Of a stretch of 64,000 nucleotides of DNA, positions 31,955 to 40,721 are shown one piece after another; the stretch's first letter is position 1; every line of letters starts with the position of its first letter. The stretch spans positions 1-64,000 of the forward strand of contig NZ_FNVU01000013.1 of assembly GCF_900107965.1 (NCBI RefSeq), in the 5' to 3' direction. Both the position numbers and the translations under genes were made by a program. This DNA is from Actinacidiphila yanglinensis (GTDB lineage: Bacteria > Actinomycetota > Actinomycetes > Streptomycetales > Streptomycetaceae). The notes under the pieces were generated by a model. It was given only the letters and a program-made list of their open reading frames with translations, made no database searches and was not told where the DNA came from.

Positions 31955-33075
31955 CTCTGCTGCCGCGCGGCGGGCGCCGACGGGTGGACCCACAGGCCGT
32001 CCGCGGCGAGCAGCGGCAGGACCCCCTCGCCGAACCAGTACGCCTCCTCCACGTGCGGGTGGCCCGACATCACGAACTCCTCGATACCGAGAGCGCTGTA
32101 CTCCGCGATCCGGTCGGCGACCTCCCGGTGGCTGCCCACCAGCGCCGTCCCCGCGCCGCCGCGCACCAGGCCGATCCCGGCCCACAGGTTCGGTGCCACC
32201 TCCAGGCCGTCGCGGCTGCCGCCGTGCAGGGCGAGCATCCGGCGCTGCCCCTCGGACTCGCTGCGCGCCAGGCCCGCCTGGACGGCCTGGACCGCGTCGT
32301 CGGAGAACCCGTCGAGCAGGCGCTGCGCCTCGGCCCACGCCGCGTCCGCGGTGTCGCGGGTGATGACGTGCAGCCGGATGCCGAACCGGACCGTGCGCCC
32401 CTGCTCGGCCGCCAGCCCGCGGATCCAGGCGATCTTCTCCGCGACCTGCGCCGGCGGCTCGCCCCAGGTGAGGTAGACGTCGCTGTGCCGGGCCGCGACC
32501 AGTCCGGCCGCCGGGGACGACCCGCCGAAGTAGATCGGCGGCACCGGGTCGGGGACGCGGGCGAGTTCGGCGTTCTCCACCCGCAGGTGCTCGCCCTCGA
32601 ACGTCACGGACCCGCCGCGCCACAGCTGGGAGACGATGTCGAGGAACTCCCCGGTGCGCGCGTACCGTCCCTCCTTGTCGAGGAAGTCGCCGTAGGCGCG
32701 CTGCTCGTGGCTCTCGCCTCCGGTCACGACGTTGAGCAGCAGCCGTCCGGGCGCGTGGCGCTGGAAGGTCGCGGCCATCTGCGCGGCCAGGGTGGGCGCC
32801 ACCGAACCCGGGCGGAAGGCGACCAGGAACTTCAGCCGCTCGGTCTCGCGGGAGAGCATCGCGGTGGTCAGCCACGCGTCCTCGCACCAGGCCCCGGTGG
32901 GGGTCAACGCCCCTACGAAGCCGAGCTGTTCGGCGGCGCGGCCGATCTGGGACAGGTAGCCGAGGTCGGCCGGGCGCTGCCCGCCGGCCGCTCCCGCCGG
33001 CAGGCCGTGGCCACCGCCGACGACGTGCCGGCTGTCACCGTAGGTGGGCAGGAACCAGTGGAAGGTGAGGCTCAC
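31915..33075 (-). CDS. ssuD: SsuD-like FMNH2-dependent alkanesulfonate monooxygenase
   Basis: A 386-residue luciferase-like TIM barrel very close to SsuD: TFHWFLPTYGDSRHVVGG at the start, TPTGAWCEDAWLTTAML (active-site Cys), IYFGGSSPAAG, LTWGEPP, RFGIRLHVITRDT, then NLWAGIGLVRGGAGTALVG and GHPHVEEAY. SsuD splits C1-sulfonates to aldehyde and sulfite using O2 and FMNH2. It ends an operon ssuE-like, sfnB-like, ssuD-like (gap 21 bp to the sfnB-like gene). GTG 33075 follows GAGGAG. No SsuABC transporter is adjacent; a peptide-type ABC importer lies across the divergent regulator instead. Confidence 0.9.
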   Translation of the reverse strand: MSLTFHWFLPTYGDSRHVVGGGHGLPAGAAGGQRPADLGYLSQIGRAAEQLGFVGALTPTGAWCEDAWLTTAMLSRETERLKFLVAFRPGSVAPTLAAQMAATFQRHAPGRLLLNVVTGGESHEQRAYGDFLDKEGRYARTGEFLDIVSQLWRGGSVTFEGEHLRVENAELARVPDPVPPIYFGGSSPAAGLVAARHSDVYLTWGEPPAQVAEKIAWIRGLAAEQGRTVRFGIRLHVITRDTADAAWAEAQRLLDGFSDDAVQAVQAGLARSESEGQRRMLALHGGSRDGLEVAPNLWAGIGLVRGGAGTALVGSHREVADRIAEYSALGIEEFVMSGHPHVEEAYWFGEGVLPLLAADGLWVHPSAPAARQQSGVGVPFATGVTR

Positions 33076-33096
33076 GGGGGAAAGCTCCTCGCTGGG

Positions 33097-34356
33097 TCAG
33101 ATGAGGCCGTGCCGGGGCGGGCGGGTGCCGTCGAGCACGTACCGGCCGATGTGCTGGACCTTCCAGCGGACCGGGTCGTGCAGGGTGTGGGTGCGCGCGT
33201 CGCGCCAGTAGCGGTGCAGGTTGAGGGAGTCGGACGCCGAGCGGGTGCCGGCCACCTCGAAGAGCGCGCCGGCGATGTCCACGGCGGCCTGCGCCGCGTG
33301 CACCTTCGCCGCGGACACCGCGATCGACGCCTCGGCGGCGGTGTCGTCGTCCAGGTCGGCGGCGGCCGCGTCGACGGCGTCGGCCGCCGCGACCAGCAGC
33401 GCGTTCGACGCCCTGAGTTGCAGGCCGAGTTCGCCGAAGCGCTGGATCAGCAGCGGGTCCTCGGCCGCGGTCTCGTACCCGCTCTCGAACCACGGCCGGC
33501 TCTTGGTGCGGACGAACAGGGCGGCCTCCTCCAGCGCACCCGCCGCGAGGCCGGCGTCGATCGCGGCGTGGAGCAACTGCGCGGTGGCGCCGTGCAGTTG
33601 CGGCCCGAGGAAGGTGAGGTGGTGCGGCACGACCCGGTCGGCGGCGACCTCCACCCGGTCGAGCCGGACGGTGCCGCTGGCGGTGGTGCGCTGGCCCATG
33701 CCGTTCCAGTCGTCGACCACGGTGACGCCGGGGGCGTCGCGCTCGACGTACGCGACGTGCAGGGCGTCGTTCTCGGCGCGGGCCAGCACCGGGATCCAGT
33801 GGGCGAACAGGGCGCCCGTGGAGTAGTGCTTCTCGCCGTCGAGCAGGTGACCGCCGTCCTCGCGCGGGGTGAGCCGCGTCCTGATGTCCTGGACGTGCTT
33901 GGTGCCGGCCTCGGACTGCGCGTTGCCGAAGCGGCGCCCGGCCAGCACCTCGGCGAAGAAGAACCGCTGCTGCGCGGGGGTGCCCTGGCGGCGCAGCACG
34001 TTGACGTACACGAAGTGGTTCTGCGGGATCTGCGCGAGGCTGGCGTCGGCGGCGGCCAGCAGCCGGAAGACCTCCGCGAGGGTCCGCATGCGGACCTCGG
34101 CGCCGCCGTGCGTGCGGGGCACCGTGATGCCGAGCAGTCCGGCGGCCGAGAGCCGGTCGAGTTCGGCGCGCGGCAGCAGCCGCTCGGCGTCCCGGCGCGC
34201 GGCGTCCGTGCGGAAGTCCCGGGCCAGTTCGGCGGCGACGGCCAGCGCTTCCCCGTCGCCGGCGATGACGTGGGCGGGCGGCGCGGTGCCGTCGGGCGGC
34301 GCCGGATCCTCGGGCGAGGCCGTCATGCGGTCGGGGCGGGTGCCGGGTGCGCTCAC
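33097..34356 (-). CDS. SfnB-like acyl-CoA-dehydrogenase-fold sulfur acquisition oxidoreductase
   Basis: A 419-residue flavin enzyme of the acyl-CoA dehydrogenase fold: LLGITVPRTHGGAEV near 75-90, IPQNHFVYVNVLRRQGTP, FGNAQSEAGTKHVQDIRTRL, GEKHYSTGALFAHW, and FEVAGTRSASDSLNLHRYWR near 370. These features match the SfnB/DszC-like group of FMNH2-dependent monooxygenases that oxidise sulfides or sulfones. It lies between the FMN reductase and SsuD-like genes in one operon. GTG 34356 has AAGGAG 5 nt upstream; the in-frame ATG 34326 is a weaker start. Confidence 0.88.
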   Translation of the reverse strand: MSAPGTRPDRMTASPEDPAPPDGTAPPAHVIAGDGEALAVAAELARDFRTDAARRDAERLLPRAELDRLSAAGLLGITVPRTHGGAEVRMRTLAEVFRLLAAADASLAQIPQNHFVYVNVLRRQGTPAQQRFFFAEVLAGRRFGNAQSEAGTKHVQDIRTRLTPREDGGHLLDGEKHYSTGALFAHWIPVLARAENDALHVAYVERDAPGVTVVDDWNGMGQRTTASGTVRLDRVEVAADRVVPHHLTFLGPQLHGATAQLLHAAIDAGLAAGALEEAALFVRTKSRPWFESGYETAAEDPLLIQRFGELGLQLRASNALLVAAADAVDAAAADLDDDTAAEASIAVSAAKVHAAQAAVDIAGALFEVAGTRSASDSLNLHRYWRDARTHTLHDPVRWKVQHIGRYVLDGTRPPRHGLI

Positions 34357-34466
34357 GGTGCTCCTTCGTGTCCTTCGTACGGTGGGTGCGGCTTCCGTCA
34401 GGGCTGCGGTTCGGCTCCGGTCCGGCTCCGGCTCATCGCCTCGGCCCGCCCCGGCGGAAGTTCCCC

Positions 34467-35045
34467 TCAGGCCGCGGTGGGAACGGGGTTGCCCGCGGCG
34501 GAGGCGGTGTCCGGCGCCCGGTCCAGGGCGCGGACGAACGCGTGCAGCGCCCGGCCGACGCCCGCCGCGGCCTCGGTGTCCAGGGCGACCCCACCGTCGT
34601 CGAGCAGGGTGATGTGCCGGTCGAGGACGAACCAGCCCTGTACGACGTGGCCGGCGCCCATCGCGGACAGCACCGGCCGGAGCGCGTAGTCGATGGCGAG
34701 CACGTGGGCGGTGGTACCGCCGGTCGCCAGGGGCAGGACCGTCTTCCCGGCGAGGGCGCGCTGCGGCAGCAGGTCCAGCAGGGACTTCAGCAGCCCGGAG
34801 TAGGCCGCCTTGTAGACCGGGGTACCGATCACGACGGCGTCCGCCTCGGCGAACAGTTCCGTCGCCCGCGCGATGTGCGGGTGGGACACGTCGGCGCCGA
34901 GCAGCGCCCCGGGGTCGAGAGTGCGGACGTCCAGCGGGACGACCCGGTGGTGCTGCGCGGCGAGTTCCCGGTCGAGGTGCCGCAGCAGCCTGGATGTTCG
35001 TGAGGTGGCGGACGGGCTTCCGGACACGGAGAGGATGGTGGCCAT
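34467..35045 (-). CDS. ssuE: SsuE-like NAD(P)H:FMN reductase
   Basis: A 192-residue flavodoxin-like reductase. LSVSGSPSATSRTSRLLRHL binds FMN phosphate; GTPVYKAAYSGLLKSLLDLL is the SsuE signature, followed by LPLATGGT. It supplies FMNH2 to the two-component monooxygenases encoded downstream (SfnB-like and SsuD-like) and possibly to the NtaA/DszA-type enzyme at 42399. It is the first gene of the minus-strand operon, divergent from the LysR gene with 567 bp between them. Confidence 0.92.
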   Translation of the reverse strand: MATILSVSGSPSATSRTSRLLRHLDRELAAQHHRVVPLDVRTLDPGALLGADVSHPHIARATELFAEADAVVIGTPVYKAAYSGLLKSLLDLLPQRALAGKTVLPLATGGTTAHVLAIDYALRPVLSAMGAGHVVQGWFVLDRHITLLDDGGVALDTEAAAGVGRALHAFVRALDRAPDTASAAGNPVPTAA

Positions 35046-35612
35046 CGCGAGTGCTCCTGTGGGCCGTGGGATGCCGGCGCGGTCGGCGGCGGCAGCCGGC
35101 GCCGTCCCGGACGGCGGACCGCCGGGAGGCGGGAAGGAAGTGCGGAGGAGGTACCGGGCGAGGTACCAGGAGGCGGGGGAAAGCCCGCGCGGCCGCGGCG
35201 CGACATCGGGCCGCGGGCCACGTGCGGGCGGAGCCTCAGGGACGGAACGGGTTGCGGTGCCACGGAGGGCGGGGCGCCGGGCGCGGTGCGGCCCGATCGG
35301 CTCGGGCGCCACCTGCGTACCCTCGCGCTGCCCGCCGGCCGCGGATCAGATCCGGGGCTGCCGGCACCGGCCTCGACGACACAGCGCGCTGGAGACGCGG
35401 GCGAGGTCCACATGACGACGGCAGGTCAGCTCCCACAGATCCCGCACCGGTCGTCACCGCCTCTCGTACGTCGTCTCCCCCAGGTGGGGCGCGATTCGAT
35501 CGAGGTCAGCGTAACCACGGGAGGCGCCCGCCGTATATTAGGGATCCGCGAAGTGGTGACAGGGTTTCCCTTGCACCGGGGTCGGGAAGGGGTGCCCGCC
35601 GGGAGGGGCGTC
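35046..35612. other. Divergent control region between ssuE-like and lysR genes
   Basis: This 567-bp stretch holds no supported ORF. TATATT at 35534-35539 is a good -10 for lysR (predicted start about 35546). Two direct copies of GAGGTACC, each holding the palindrome GGTACC, lie 12 bp apart (35148-35155 and 35160-35167), about 100 bp upstream of ssuE; they are possible binding sites. I searched for the Cys-rich leader peptide that often precedes actinobacterial sulfur genes and did not find one. Confidence 0.45.
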
Positions 35613-36575
35613 ATGAGGATCGAGCAGCTGGAGTACATCGAAGCGGTCACCCGGCTCGGGTCGCTGCGCAAGGCGGCGGAGGCGCTGCACCTGTCGCAGC
35701 CCGCGCTGAGCGAGACCGTCCGCAACCTCGAGCGCGAGCTGGGCGTGAACATCCTCGACCGCCGGCGCTCCGGGGCGAAGATCAGCGCCGAGGGCCGCGA
35801 GTTGCTGCCGCACATCGCGGGGGTGCTGGAGGCGGTGGAGGGCCTGCGGCGGGCGGCGGACGAGCAGCACCACACCAGCCGGATGATCCGGCTGGGCACC
35901 GTGCACGCGGCCACGGTCCCGCTGCTGGTGCCGGCCGTACGGGCGTTCCGCGCGGCGCACCCCGAGACGCAGTTGGAGGTCGTCGGCGTCCAGCCGGCCG
36001 CGCTCCAGCGGTCGTTGCTGGAGGGCGACCTGGACCTGGGGCTGGTGAACTACCTGCGCGGGGACGACATCCCGCCCGGGTTCCACAGCACCGAACTGCT
36101 GCGCGGGCACGCGGTGGTCTGCCTGCGCTCGGACAGCCCGCTGGCGGCGCGCGACCGGGTGACGGTGGAGGACCTGCTGGCTCAGCCGCTGATCGTGATG
36201 CGGTCGGGGTACCTCATGCACCGCTACGTGCACCGGCTGCTGCACGGACGCAGCCCGCTGTTCTCCTACTCCACCGACGGCGCGGAGATGGGGAAGCTGA
36301 TGGTCGCGGAGGGGCTCGGCCCGACCATCCTGCCCGACTACAGCGTGCGCGGGGACCCGCTGGAGCGGTCCGGGGTGATCACCTTCCGGCCGCTGGTGAC
36401 CGACGACGACGAGGTGCTGCTGGTGATCCAGCGGCCGCTGGCGGGTTCGGTGCCCCCGGCCACCCGGGCGCTGCACCAGGTCTTCGTGGAGGTCGCCGCC
36501 ACCTACCGCTCCGCCGGGCCGGCGTCCCTCGCCCTTCCCGCCACGGAAGAAGCGGGCGGAGCGGCGACGGGCTGA
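35613..36575 (+). CDS. LysR-family regulator of the sulfur/monooxygenase cluster
   Basis: A 320-residue LysR protein: MRIEQLEYIEAVTRLGSLRK, then EALHLSQPALSETVRNLERE form the DNA-binding domain. The effector domain contains IRLGTVHAATVPLLVPAV and LDLGLVNYLRGDD. It sits between the divergent flavin-enzyme operon and the ABC importer and probably activates one or both, as Cbl/CysB-type LysR proteins do for sulfonate genes. ATG 35613 follows GGGAGGGG. The 3' end runs into a 33-bp tandem repeat. Confidence 0.92.
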   Translation: MRIEQLEYIEAVTRLGSLRKAAEALHLSQPALSETVRNLERELGVNILDRRRSGAKISAEGRELLPHIAGVLEAVEGLRRAADEQHHTSRMIRLGTVHAATVPLLVPAVRAFRAAHPETQLEVVGVQPAALQRSLLEGDLDLGLVNYLRGDDIPPGFHSTELLRGHAVVCLRSDSPLAARDRVTVEDLLAQPLIVMRSGYLMHRYVHRLLHGRSPLFSYSTDGAEMGKLMVAEGLGPTILPDYSVRGDPLERSGVITFRPLVTDDDEVLLVIQRPLAGSVPPATRALHQVFVEVAATYRSAGPASLALPATEEAGGAATG

Positions 36576-36647
36576 CCCGAGCGCGCCGGGTCCCCGCGAC
36601 CGGCTGACCCCGAGCACGCCCGATCCCCGCGACCGGCTGATCCCGAG
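36564..36647. repeat. 33-bp tandem repeat, about 2.5 copies
   Basis: Copies at 36564-36595, 36596-36628 and 36629-36647 share GCGACCGGCTGACCCCGAG with minor changes. The first copy includes the lysR stop codon; later copies repeat that stop. Confidence 0.75.
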
Positions 36648-37141
36648 ACGGCGCCCCGGGGCCCGCGCGGCCCGCAATCGGGCACGGCACCTCCTCCCCC
36701 GCCCGATTGTTGCCGCGGCATTGCGAGTTCGTGGCGGCTGCCCGTCGACCCTTCTGGTCCGGGCAGCGCCGCGCCTAGAGTCACTGCCCGGACGCCTGTG
36801 CCACGATTCCGGGTCCACCGGACAGCTCCAGCCGGCCGTCCCGCCACTTCCCGCGCCCCGCGACGCCCGGATCCCGAGCCGGACGGCCGGTGCGGCCCGT
36901 CCACGCCGAGCCCGCGCCCTCCCGGTGCGCCGGGTCCCGCCGACGGGGCGGCAGTTCCGCCTTCCTCCCGCGCGCAGCGCTGCGCGCACCGCCGCCGGGG
37001 TACGCCGTCCCGCGCACCGCGCCGGTGGTTCCGATCCGCCCGGCCGGGCCGTCCCCACCACCCGGCCGCCCACCCGGCTGTGCGCTCCCTTCCTGCTCCC
37101 GCCTGCTCCCTCCTGACCCTTTCGCGTCCGAGGAGACCCCT
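36576..37141. other. 566-bp leader region upstream of the ABC importer
   Basis: Besides the tandem repeat, it contains an 8-bp inverted repeat (GCTGCCCG 36737-36744 with CGGGCAGC 36760-36767), followed by TAGAGT (36776-36781), a TANNNT -10 candidate. It also contains a perfect 18-bp palindrome, GCGCGCAGCGCTGCGCGC (36970-36987). If transcription starts near 36788, the mRNA leader is about 350 nt. No leader ORF is convincing. Confidence 0.45.
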
Positions 37142-38866
37142 GTGTCCACCCTGCCCGTCTACCGTCCCAGAACCCCTGTGAGAACACTCCTGCGCCGGGC
37201 CGCCGTCGCGTGCGGCGCGGTCGCGCTGATCGCCGGCTGCAGCACGTCGGCGCCCGGCGGCCGCTCCGCGACGGCCGGCGGCTCCGGCAGCACCCGCAGC
37301 ACCGCGACCCCGGGCCAGGTGCTCAACGCCGGGGGCACCCCGGTCAAGGGCGGCACGCTGAAGCTGTCCATGTCGGCCGACCCGCTCTGCCTGGACCCGC
37401 ACGCCATCTCCGCGGACACCGAACAGATCCTCGGCCACCTGCAGTTCGACAACCTCACCTACCTCGGCAAGGACGGCGTCCCGACCCCCTGGCTCGCCAG
37501 CGCCTGGAAGATCTCGCCCGACGGCAGGACGTACCGCTTCACGCTCCGGCAGGGGGTGACCTTCGCCGACGGCACGCCGTTCGACGCGCACGCCGTCGTG
37601 GTCAACTTCGCGCACATGCTGGACCCGGCGACTCGGTCGCCGCTGGCCGGACCGTACATCGCGCCCTACAAGGACAGCACCGTCATCGACGACCACACCG
37701 TCGAGGTGCACCTCAAGACGGCGTACAGCCCGTTCCTCTACGTGCTGGCGCAGGGCTGGCTCGGGATGGAGTCCCCCCGGGCCATCACCCAGGACACCCC
37801 CGCGCAGCTGTGCGCGCACCCGGTGGGCTCCGGCCCGTTCGAGCTGAAGTCGTACACCCCGAACGTCGGGGCGAAATACGTGCGGCGGCCCGGCTACGAC
37901 TGGGGGCCGCCCGCGCTCGGGCAGAGCGGGCCCGCCGAGCTCGACGGCGTCGACGTCTCCTGGATCGGCCAGGACCCGGTGCGCTACAACTCGCTGGTCA
38001 GCGGCCAGTACCAGATGACCGGCTACGTGCCGCCGCAGAACGGCCCGGCCCTGGCGGCGAACTCCGAGTTCGTCTACGAGAACGTCAACCGCATCGGCTG
38101 GCCCTTCACCTTCGACTTCAACACCTCCAGGGCGCCGCTGAGCGACGTCGACGTGCGCAAGGCCCTCGTCGAGGGCGTGGACAGCAAGGCCCTGGTCACC
38201 ACCTCGCAGTTCGGCCAGCGGCCCCCGGCGGGCAGCTACCTCGACTCGGTCACCGAGTTCTACGACCCGTCGGCCGCGCTGCCCGGCTACGACCCGAAGG
38301 CCGCGGCCGCCCTGCTGGACAAGGCGGGTTGGGGTACCCGGAACGCGTCGGGTGTCCGCACCAAGGACGGCAGGACCCTCTCGCTCACCCTCCCGGTGTC
38401 CAACGCCACCACGGTCAGCCCGGTCTATGAGCTGCTCCAGGCCCAGTTGAAGAAGCTCGGCGTGCAACTGCGGATCGAGCTGGAGCCGCAGACGCAGGTC
38501 ACGACCCAGCGGTACGCGGGCGACTACGACCTGCTCTCCGGCGTGTGGCACACCAACACCCCCGACGTGCTGTACATCAAGTACGCCTCCAGCCAGATCC
38601 CGAACTCCCAGCACCTCGGGCAGAACCTGGCCCGGCTCTCCGACCCGGCACTGGACACGGTGCTGGAGCAGGCCCGGCAGACCACCGACACCACGAAGCT
38701 CGCCTCCCTGTACGCGCAGGCGCAGAAACGCCTGGTGACCGACGTACCGGGGCTGCCGGTCTACCAGAACACGGTGCTGTGGGCGTTCAGCAAGAAGCTC
38801 CACGACGTCGTCGTGGACACCTCGCACGGCACCCCGCTGCTGACCTACGCGTGGCTGTCGCGATGA
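37142..38866 (+). CDS. Peptide/nickel-type ABC transporter substrate-binding lipoprotein
   Basis: A 574-residue exported lipoprotein. The hydrophobic signal ends in lipobox LIAGC (Cys about 36). Then follows the SBP_bac_5 fold: GGTLKLSMSADPLCLDP near 77, TPWLASAWKISPDGRTYRFT, LRQGVTFADGTPFDAHAVV, HPVGSGPFELKSY. OppA-like proteins bind peptides, but relatives carry nickel, opines, EDTA or sulfur compounds. It starts a four-gene transport operon plus monooxygenase. GTG 37142 follows GAGGAG; its stop overlaps the next start (ATGA). Confidence 0.93.
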   Translation: MSTLPVYRPRTPVRTLLRRAAVACGAVALIAGCSTSAPGGRSATAGGSGSTRSTATPGQVLNAGGTPVKGGTLKLSMSADPLCLDPHAISADTEQILGHLQFDNLTYLGKDGVPTPWLASAWKISPDGRTYRFTLRQGVTFADGTPFDAHAVVVNFAHMLDPATRSPLAGPYIAPYKDSTVIDDHTVEVHLKTAYSPFLYVLAQGWLGMESPRAITQDTPAQLCAHPVGSGPFELKSYTPNVGAKYVRRPGYDWGPPALGQSGPAELDGVDVSWIGQDPVRYNSLVSGQYQMTGYVPPQNGPALAANSEFVYENVNRIGWPFTFDFNTSRAPLSDVDVRKALVEGVDSKALVTTSQFGQRPPAGSYLDSVTEFYDPSAALPGYDPKAAAALLDKAGWGTRNASGVRTKDGRTLSLTLPVSNATTVSPVYELLQAQLKKLGVQLRIELEPQTQVTTQRYAGDYDLLSGVWHTNTPDVLYIKYASSQIPNSQHLGQNLARLSDPALDTVLEQARQTTDTTKLASLYAQAQKRLVTDVPGLPVYQNTVLWAFSKKLHDVVVDTSHGTPLLTYAWLSR

Positions 38867-39807
38867 GGGCGGCGCGGTTGGCCCGCCGGTTGGGCTGGCG
38901 GGCACTGGCCGGCGTGGGGGTGATGTGGGGCGCGGCCACCGCCTCCTTCTTCACCCTGCACGGCACGGCCGGCGACGCGGCCCTGTCCACGGTCTCGGGC
39001 CAGGGTGCCGACCCCACCAGGGCGGTGCTCGACCAGGTGCGGCGCGACTACGGCCTGGACCACCCGCTGTGGCGGCAGTACACCGACTACCTCGGCAGGC
39101 TGCTGCACGGCAACCTCGGCGAGTCCTACCAGCAGCGGGTGCCGGTGACCCATGCGATCGCCGGGCAGCTCGGCGGCACCGTGGAACTCGCCGCCGGGGC
39201 CGTCGTGGTGGCCCTGGTCCTGGCGGTCGGCGTCGGGGTGCTGACCGCCAAGCGGCGGCGCCGGTGGATCGGGGCGGCCAGCAGCGGCGGGGAGCTGGTG
39301 CTCGCCTCGATGCCGACCTTCGTGATCGGCCTGCTGCTCCTGCTGGTGTTCTCCATCGGCCTCGGCTGGTTCCCGGTGTCGGGGCAGGAGGGGCTGCGCT
39401 CCCTGGTGCTGCCGACGTTCACGCTGGCGCTGCCGGTGGCGGCGATCCTCGCGCAGGTGCTCCGCTCGGAGCTGGAGGACGTACTGGAGCAGCCGTTCGT
39501 GCTCACGGCGCGGGCGCGCGGCATGCGGGACGCGGGGGTGCGGTTCCGGCACGCGCTGCGGCATGCGCTGATCCCCCTGGTGACGATGTCGGGAGCGGTC
39601 GTCGGCTGGCTGCTGGGCGGGGCGGTGGTGACCGAGTCGCTGTTCAACCGGCAGGGCATCGGGCAGCTGATGCTGACCGCGACCACGAACAAGGACATCC
39701 CGCTGGTCGTCGGCGTGATCATCTTCACCTCCCTGGTGTACGTGGTGGTCAACCTCGTCGTGGACGTGGCCTACACCCTGGTGGACCCGCGGGTGGTGAC
39801 GCTGTGA
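38863..39807 (+). CDS. ABC transporter permease, DppB/OppB type
   Basis: A 314-residue inner-membrane permease with about six helices. The EAA-like cytoplasmic loop TARARGMRDAGVRFRHALRH near 220-240 contacts the ATPase; DPTRAVLDQVRRDYGLDHPL near 51-70 and the GLGWFPVSG segment are typical of OppB. Its start overlaps the binding-protein stop (ATGA), and its end overlaps the next permease (GTGA). Confidence 0.94.
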   Translation: MRAARLARRLGWRALAGVGVMWGAATASFFTLHGTAGDAALSTVSGQGADPTRAVLDQVRRDYGLDHPLWRQYTDYLGRLLHGNLGESYQQRVPVTHAIAGQLGGTVELAAGAVVVALVLAVGVGVLTAKRRRRWIGAASSGGELVLASMPTFVIGLLLLLVFSIGLGWFPVSGQEGLRSLVLPTFTLALPVAAILAQVLRSELEDVLEQPFVLTARARGMRDAGVRFRHALRHALIPLVTMSGAVVGWLLGGAVVTESLFNRQGIGQLMLTATTNKDIPLVVGVIIFTSLVYVVVNLVVDVAYTLVDPRVVTL

Positions 39808-40721
39808 CGATCGCACCGTCCGTGTCCGACGCGCTGCCCGAGCCCGCGTCCGCTCCTCCACCCGGCAGAGCGCGCGCCGCCTCCGCGGCCGCCTGGCTGC
39901 GGTCGCGCCGGCCGCGGGTCGGCACCGTCCTCGCGGTCGCCTTCCTGGTGCTGCTGGTGGTGGCCGCGCTCGCGCCGGGGCTGCTGACCTCGCAGGACCC
40001 GCTGGCTCCCGGCGGCGGGCCGGGGTTCCTCGCCCCCTTCCGCTCGCCGGCGCACATCCTCGGCACCGACCAGGACGGCCGCGACCTGTTCTCCCGCCTG
40101 GTGCACGGCACCCGGGCCTCGCTGGAGATGGGGCTGGGCGCGACGGCGATCGCGGTGACCGGCGGCACCGTGCTCGGCCTGCTGGCCGGGCTGGGCACGC
40201 GGTTCACCGAGTCCCTGGTGATGCGCCTGGTGGACGTGGTGCTGGCGATCCCCGAACTGCTGCTCGCCCTGGTGGTGGTGGCCCTGCTCGGCGCCGGCAC
40301 CGTCGACGCCCTCGTCGCCGTCGGGGTGGCGACGATCCCGTACTACGCCCGGATGGTGCGCGCGCAGACCCATGTGGTGCGCCGGTCCGCGTACGTGGAG
40401 GCGGCCACCGCGCTGGGCCTGTCCCGTTCCGCGGTGATCCGGCGGCACGTCCTGCCCAACGCGGTACGGCCCCTGATGGTGCTCGCGGCCATCGGGACGG
40501 GCACGGCCATCGGCGTGGGCGCCAGCCTGAGTTTCATCGGCCTGGGCGCCAAACCGCCCGCGCCGGAGTGGGGTTCGATGCTGTCCACCGCCGTCCCCTT
40601 CATCTCCAACGACTGGGCGCTCGTCGCCCTGCCCGGTGCGCTGATCACCCTGACGGTGCTGTCGGTGACGGTGGCCGGGCGTGCGCTGAAACGGCACTCC
40701 GAAGGAAGGACGGGCCGATGA
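39804..40721 (+). CDS. ABC transporter permease, DppC/OppC type
   Basis: A 305-residue permease. After a Pro/Ala-rich cytoplasmic N-terminus come the OppC N-terminal helix and the segment HILGTDQDGRDLFSRLVHGT near 84-103. The EAA loop is EAATALGLSRSAVIRRHVLP near 210-229, and the SLSFIGLGAKPPAPEWGSML segment is near 245-265, all diagnostic of OppC/DppC. Coupled to its neighbours by GTGA and ATGA overlaps. Confidence 0.94.
   Translation: MTIAPSVSDALPEPASAPPPGRARAASAAAWLRSRRPRVGTVLAVAFLVLLVVAALAPGLLTSQDPLAPGGGPGFLAPFRSPAHILGTDQDGRDLFSRLVHGTRASLEMGLGATAIAVTGGTVLGLLAGLGTRFTESLVMRLVDVVLAIPELLLALVVVALLGAGTVDALVAVGVATIPYYARMVRAQTHVVRRSAYVEAATALGLSRSAVIRRHVLPNAVRPLMVLAAIGTGTAIGVGASLSFIGLGAKPPAPEWGSMLSTAVPFISNDWALVALPGALITLTVLSVTVAGRALKRHSEGRTGR

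Noticed and set aside
34398..34436. 12-codon minus-strand ORF between the ssuE-like and sfnB-like genes
   Set aside because: Short Ser/Arg/Pro string in a repetitive CCGGA stretch; it probably occurs by chance.
31819..34689. 956-codon open frame on the plus strand
   Set aside because: Antisense to the SsuD-like, SfnB-like and SsuE-like genes; low complexity and no domain.
35046..37141. Cys-rich leader peptide expected before sulfur genes
   Set aside because: I looked on both strands for a short ORF ending in repeated Cys codons upstream of the ssuE-like gene and the importer and found none.
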